The notes under the pieces: generated by a model | Database searches by the model: none | The model's input: only the letters and a program-made list of their open reading frames with translations | What the model was told of the DNA's origin: nothing | Shown here: positions 25,856 to 29,106 of the stretch, piece by piece | How the letters are laid out: the number at the start of each line of letters is the position of its first letter | Position numbering within the stretch: position 1 is the stretch's first letter | Assembly (NCBI GenBank): GCA_016278415.1 | Contig: JADQBV010000207.1 | Location: forward strand, 1 to 29,106 | Reading direction: 5' to 3' | From: Halanaerobiales bacterium | Lineage (GTDB): Bacteria; Bacillota_F; Halanaerobiia; Halanaerobiales; DTU029 | Length of the DNA: 29,106 nt | Translations under genes and position numbers: made by a program

Positions 25856-26704
25856 TTACCCCTTTAGTCCCGATGAGGCCATACCCTCTACTAAATATCT
25901 TTGGAAGAAAATAAATATTATTAAAGTTGGAACAATCGACAAAACAGTCATACCAAACATAGCGCCCCAGTTTGTAATTGAATTAGGATCAGAAAACATC
26001 CTTAAGGCAATTGAGATTGGATATTTAGTAACTGTCTGCAGATAGAGTAATGGGGTCATGAAATCATTCCAGGTCCAGTAAAATCTAAATATACCTGCTG
26101 TAACCATAACAGGCTTCAAATTAGGTAAAATAATTCTAAAATATATACCAAATTTACTACACCCATCAATAAATGCAGCTTCATCTAACTCTGATGGAAT
26201 CCCACGAATAAACTGTACCATCAAGAAAGTAAAGAAAGGAACCGGCAACATCTGAGGAAGCAATACTGGTAGATACGAATCCATCCATCCCCAATTATTA
26301 AACATAATATATTGAGGAATCCTCAAAACCTGAGCTGGCAATAGTACAGTAGCAATCATTATTGAGAAAAATAATTTCTGACCAATAAACTTAGTACGAG
26401 AAAACCCAAAAGCAGCAAATGAAGAACTAAGGAGTTGACCAACTGTGGCCATTCCGGCAATAAAAAAGGAATTTTTAAAGAATATAGAAAAACTATATCC
26501 ACCAAAACCCCTCCAACCCTCTGCATAGTTGCTAAAATGAAACCCATCTGGTATAAGTGTGGCCGATAACGCATTTCCAGAGGTTTTTAATGACCCAGCT
26601 AACATCCAGAGCAAGGGGTAAATCATAATAAGACAAAAAAGCCCCACAAAAAGCTGAAATAGGATATTATTTATTTTTTCTTTTTTTGCAAACGACAAGT
26701 CCAT
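25856..26704 (-). CDS. Sugar ABC transporter permease, MalG type
   Basis: Inner-membrane permease subunit of 282 residues with six predicted membrane helices. The first helix starts ILFQLFVGLFCLIMIYPLLW, and the ATPase-contact EAA loop DEAAFIDGCSKFGIYFRII lies at about 187-205. The C-terminus ends GMASSGLKG, the usual MalG/CUT1 signature. It forms the channel with the MalF-type subunit encoded 27 bp upstream. The ATG at 26704 follows AAAGGAGG. No ATP-binding subunit is encoded in the window, so a shared ATPase of the MsmX/UgpC kind elsewhere in the genome probably energises it. Exact sugar unknown; hexuronate-containing oligosaccharides are suggested only by the neighbourhood. Confidence 0.92.
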   Translation of the reverse strand: MDLSFAKKEKINNILFQLFVGLFCLIMIYPLLWMLAGSLKTSGNALSATLIPDGFHFSNYAEGWRGFGGYSFSIFFKNSFFIAGMATVGQLLSSSFAAFGFSRTKFIGQKLFFSIMIATVLLPAQVLRIPQYIMFNNWGWMDSYLPVLLPQMLPVPFFTFLMVQFIRGIPSELDEAAFIDGCSKFGIYFRIILPNLKPVMVTAGIFRFYWTWNDFMTPLLYLQTVTKYPISIALRMFSDPNSITNWGAMFGMTVLSIVPTLIIFIFFQRYLVEGMASSGLKG

Positions 26705-26731
26705 TAATTGTTCCTCCTTTCAAACAAATAA

Positions 26732-27673
26732 TTATGATTCATAATGAACCCACTTATTAGATGTCTTAAATATAATAATAGTTGCCACAGTCAATATTAC
26801 TAATATAATCCATGCTAAAGCTGAACCATATCCTAAATGACCAAAGCTAATACCTTTTCTATATAAATATAGTGCATAAACCAACGTCCTGTTTAAAGGA
26901 CCTCCGTCAGTAATAATAAATGCCTGAGTAAACATTAAAAATAATCTAACCATTTGCATCAATAGGTTAAAAAAGATAACTGGTGTCAATAATGGAATTG
27001 TTACCTTAACAAACTGCTGCCATTTACTAGCACCATCTATTTTCGCTGCTTCATAAAGACTATTAGGTATTTGTTTCAAACCGGCTAAAAAGATAATCAT
27101 CGGTGAACCAAATTGCCAGGCTGCCAATAATATCAGTGTCCAGATAGCAGTATCAGGGGTACCAATCCAGGAAATACGTCGGGATATAAGTCCAAGGGAC
27201 ATTAGTATATCATTAAAAGCCCCACGAGAACCAAATAACTGACGCCATACCACAGAAATTGCTACACTACCTCCTAAAATCGAAGGGACATAATATGCTG
27301 CCCTATAGAAATTTGTCATTGGTCTTGCTTTTTTAAATAACATAGCCAGAGCAAGAGCAGCTGCAAGTCTCAGAGGAACAGCAAAGGCTACATAAAAGAA
27401 GGTAACTTTTAAGGACATCCAAAACTTCTCATCTGTTAGAAAAATAGTTAAATAATTTTGAATCCCAATCCACTCGGGACTACCAACAATGCTATACTCG
27501 GTTAAAGAATAGTATAAGGACATTATCAAGGGATAAAACATAAATGCTACAAAACCAATCAGCCATGGAAGAATGAATGTATAGCCTTCCAAATTCATTT
27601 TTAGAAATTTCTTTTTACTCATTCCACGATCCAGCATTGATACATCTTTAAGTGCTTCAAATCTATTATTCAA
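26732..27673 (-). CDS. Sugar ABC transporter permease, MalF type
   Basis: Inner-membrane permease subunit of 313 residues with six predicted helices; the first is YTFILPWLIGFVAFMFYPLI, and the EAA loop EAAKIDGASKWQQFVKVTIP lies near residue 210. It starts with TTG at 27673, supported by GGGAGG 8 bases upstream; the next ATG in frame (MLDRGMSKKK) has no such site. It is 27 bp upstream of the MalG-type gene. It follows the binding-protein gene after 204 bp, a gap that contains a strong hairpin. The partner of both permeases is most likely the binding protein just upstream, not the paralog at 24144-25415, though both could dock. Confidence 0.92.
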   Translation of the reverse strand: MNNRFEALKDVSMLDRGMSKKKFLKMNLEGYTFILPWLIGFVAFMFYPLIMSLYYSLTEYSIVGSPEWIGIQNYLTIFLTDEKFWMSLKVTFFYVAFAVPLRLAAALALAMLFKKARPMTNFYRAAYYVPSILGGSVAISVVWRQLFGSRGAFNDILMSLGLISRRISWIGTPDTAIWTLILLAAWQFGSPMIIFLAGLKQIPNSLYEAAKIDGASKWQQFVKVTIPLLTPVIFFNLLMQMVRLFLMFTQAFIITDGGPLNRTLVYALYLYRKGISFGHLGYGSALAWIILVILTVATIIIFKTSNKWVHYES

Positions 27674-27814
27674 ATTTTATTCCCTCCCTTTTTAAACTAA
27701 TCATAAAAACTATCATCAGTCATTTTGTAAAACAATCGCTATTCATAACAAAGCTTTGTATAACTTCTAAAGCCTTTTATGATATAAACCTTATATAATA
27801 GCTGTTTTATAGAG

Positions 27815-27849
27815 ACATAAGCTAGTGAAAAATATTCACTAGCTTATGT
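27815..27849 (-). other. Perfect 15-bp hairpin between binding-protein and permease genes
   Basis: ACATAAGCTAGTGAA (27815-27829) and its exact reverse complement (27835-27849) enclose a 5-base loop, 29 bases after the binding-protein stop codon. There is no T-run on the minus strand, so it is not a classical terminator. Such hairpins in ABC operons commonly protect the binding-protein part of the mRNA and lower permease output. Confidence 0.75.
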
Positions 27850-27877
27850 TCAGAATTTAATCTAGTTATTATTACTC

Positions 27878-29106
27878 TTAATTAGACAGAATAGCAGTAG
27901 CTTTTTCTCTAAATTCTTTTGCTGCTTCTTCAGGACTAATTTGTTTGTAGATTACCTTCCAGTAAACCTCTTCATATGCACCTACAACTTCTTGATGTGC
28001 AGGAGGCTGAAGTGAAAGAGCTGCTCCAGAATAATTACTTGCTAAATCAATATAATCAAAAACAACTTGATCAATTTCACTAGCATCTGCTGCTAAAGCC
28101 GCTTTAACTTTACTTTCAGTTGGAACCCCTCTATCTGTTCCTATTATCTTACCTGCTTCAACATCATGTATTAAGAAATTAATAAAGGTAATAGCTTCTT
28201 CAGGGTGTTCTGTCTCTGCAGCTGCAGTCCAAAGCATAGCAGGTTTCATAAATCTACCTTCTACAACCTGATTTTCTGCTGCAGGCATTGTAGTTATACC
28301 AAGCATTTTACCAGCCGAATTAGTCAAGGCACTTAATTGATTACTCCAATATATTGTTGCCATAGCTGCTTCTTGTCTAGTAATTGGATCCTGTTCCACT
28401 CCTGTATCAGCAGTTTCAGATCTTTCAGGAGCAGACATAACAGCACCAGAATCAAGAGCATCTAAAGTCATATTCATAAAGTCAACATATACCTGGTCAT
28501 CATCATAACCTAAAGCAGTTCCATCCTGGTTATATAAAGTACCACCAAATTGTCTTAGATAAACAGTGAAACCACCCATATCTGTCTGTGAAGTTAGGCC
28601 TGCAGCACCATAAATTCCTAATTTATCAGATAGTTCTTTGATAAGTGCAATTTCTTCTTTCCAGGTTCTATCTGGAGCAGGATAAGCAATACCAGCCTTA
28701 TCAAATAGTTCTTTATCATAATATACCGCTGGAGCGTTTACACCAGTAGCCATTCCATATTGTTTACCATTAATTTCACCCATAGCAACTAAAGAATCAG
28801 GTATATTACTGGTATCTAAAGAACCGTCTTCTAAATAAGGAGTTAGATCCAATAAATTATTATTCTTAATATATCCACTCATATTCTTACGAACATGTTG
28901 AAGAACATCTGGTATATTACCCCCAGCCATCTGGGTATTAATCCTATCCCAATATCCACCCCAACCAGTAAACTCAGGTTGAATATCTATATTAGGATAC
29001 TTTGCTTCAAATAATTCGATAACTTCCATAGTCATATCATGTCTGCTCTGCGAACCCCACCAGGCAAATCTTAAAGTAACCTTATCAGCAGCAAGAACCC
29101 CTACAC
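27878..29106 (-). CDS. Extracellular sugar-binding protein of ABC importer (5' end outside window)
   Basis: Periplasmic solute-binding protein, CUT1/family-1 type; 408 residues are visible and the reading frame is open to the window edge, so the start codon lies beyond it. The visible N-terminus VGVLAADKVTLRFAWWGSQ shows the tail of a signal peptide with an Ala-Ala cleavage site and no lipobox cysteine; an internal ATG at 29035 is not the start, because it would remove the conserved WWGSQSRHD. Further conserved blocks are NIDIQPEFTGWGGYWDRI, FINFLIHDVEAGKIIGTDRG and, near the end, LQPPAHQEVVGAYEEVYWK. It is the first gene of the importer set before the MalF- and MalG-type permeases and a paralog of the protein at 24144-25415. 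Confidence 0.92.
   Translation of the reverse strand, partial: VGVLAADKVTLRFAWWGSQSRHDMTMEVIELFEAKYPNIDIQPEFTGWGGYWDRINTQMAGGNIPDVLQHVRKNMSGYIKNNNLLDLTPYLEDGSLDTSNIPDSLVAMGEINGKQYGMATGVNAPAVYYDKELFDKAGIAYPAPDRTWKEEIALIKELSDKLGIYGAAGLTSQTDMGGFTVYLRQFGGTLYNQDGTALGYDDDQVYVDFMNMTLDALDSGAVMSAPERSETADTGVEQDPITRQEAAMATIYWSNQLSALTNSAGKMLGITTMPAAENQVVEGRFMKPAMLWTAAAETEHPEEAITFINFLIHDVEAGKIIGTDRGVPTESKVKAALAADASEIDQVVFDYIDLASNYSGAALSLQPPAHQEVVGAYEEVYWKVIYKQISPEEAAKEFREKATAILSN

Overview
All supported genes in this 29.1 kb, AT-rich window lie on the minus strand, so transcription runs from high to low coordinates. The content suggests an anaerobic, fermentative, salt-adapted member of the Firmicutes, most like the Halanaerobiales. 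The grounds are strong GGAGG-type ribosome binding sites, a biotin-dependent sodium-pumping decarboxylase, a complete galacturonate route, and sugar-binding proteins that carry ordinary signal peptides instead of lipoboxes, as expected in a cell with an outer membrane. The taxonomic placement is inference.

Layout in order of transcription. (1) 29106-25856: a CUT1-type sugar ABC importer, made of a binding protein cut by the window edge and two permeases, with no ATPase gene. (2) 25415-23046: a second, paralogous binding protein and an AEC-family transporter. (3) 22819-21587: a ROK-family repressor, with a good promoter upstream. (4) 21566-21380: a strongly structured stretch, best explained as a folded RNA, in front of uxaB-uxaA-uxaC (21280-16662), which convert galacturonate to 2-keto-3-deoxygluconate (KDG). 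A clear terminator follows at 16555-16510. (5) 16123-14237: a B12-binding-type radical SAM protein. (6) 14126-10764: the four parts of a sodium-translocating oxaloacetate decarboxylase (gamma, biotin carrier, beta, alpha), then a YaiI/YqxD protein. (7) 9845-191: an apparent eight-gene unit headed by a LacI-type repressor. It encodes a short Old-Yellow-Enzyme relative, two different Gfo/Idh/MocA dehydrogenases, a short-chain dehydrogenase, a fumarate-reductase-like flavoprotein, KDPG aldolase and KDG kinase. Two copies of a near-palindromic operator lie upstream of the repressor.

How the parts fit. Sugars or oligosaccharides enter through the ABC importer. UxaC, UxaB and UxaA turn galacturonate into KDG. 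KdgK and KdgA split it to pyruvate and glyceraldehyde 3-phosphate, and the oxaloacetate decarboxylase can recover energy as a sodium gradient. kdgK and kdgA are not in the uxa operon; they end the LacI-headed redox operon. That operon therefore probably encodes a second, undescribed route that also delivers KDG or a close relative, and it is the best candidate for a new pathway here. The second candidate is the folded RNA between the ROK gene and uxaB.

No rRNA, tRNA, CRISPR array, intact insertion sequence or phage gene was recognised. Bases 1-190 hold no gene I can support.
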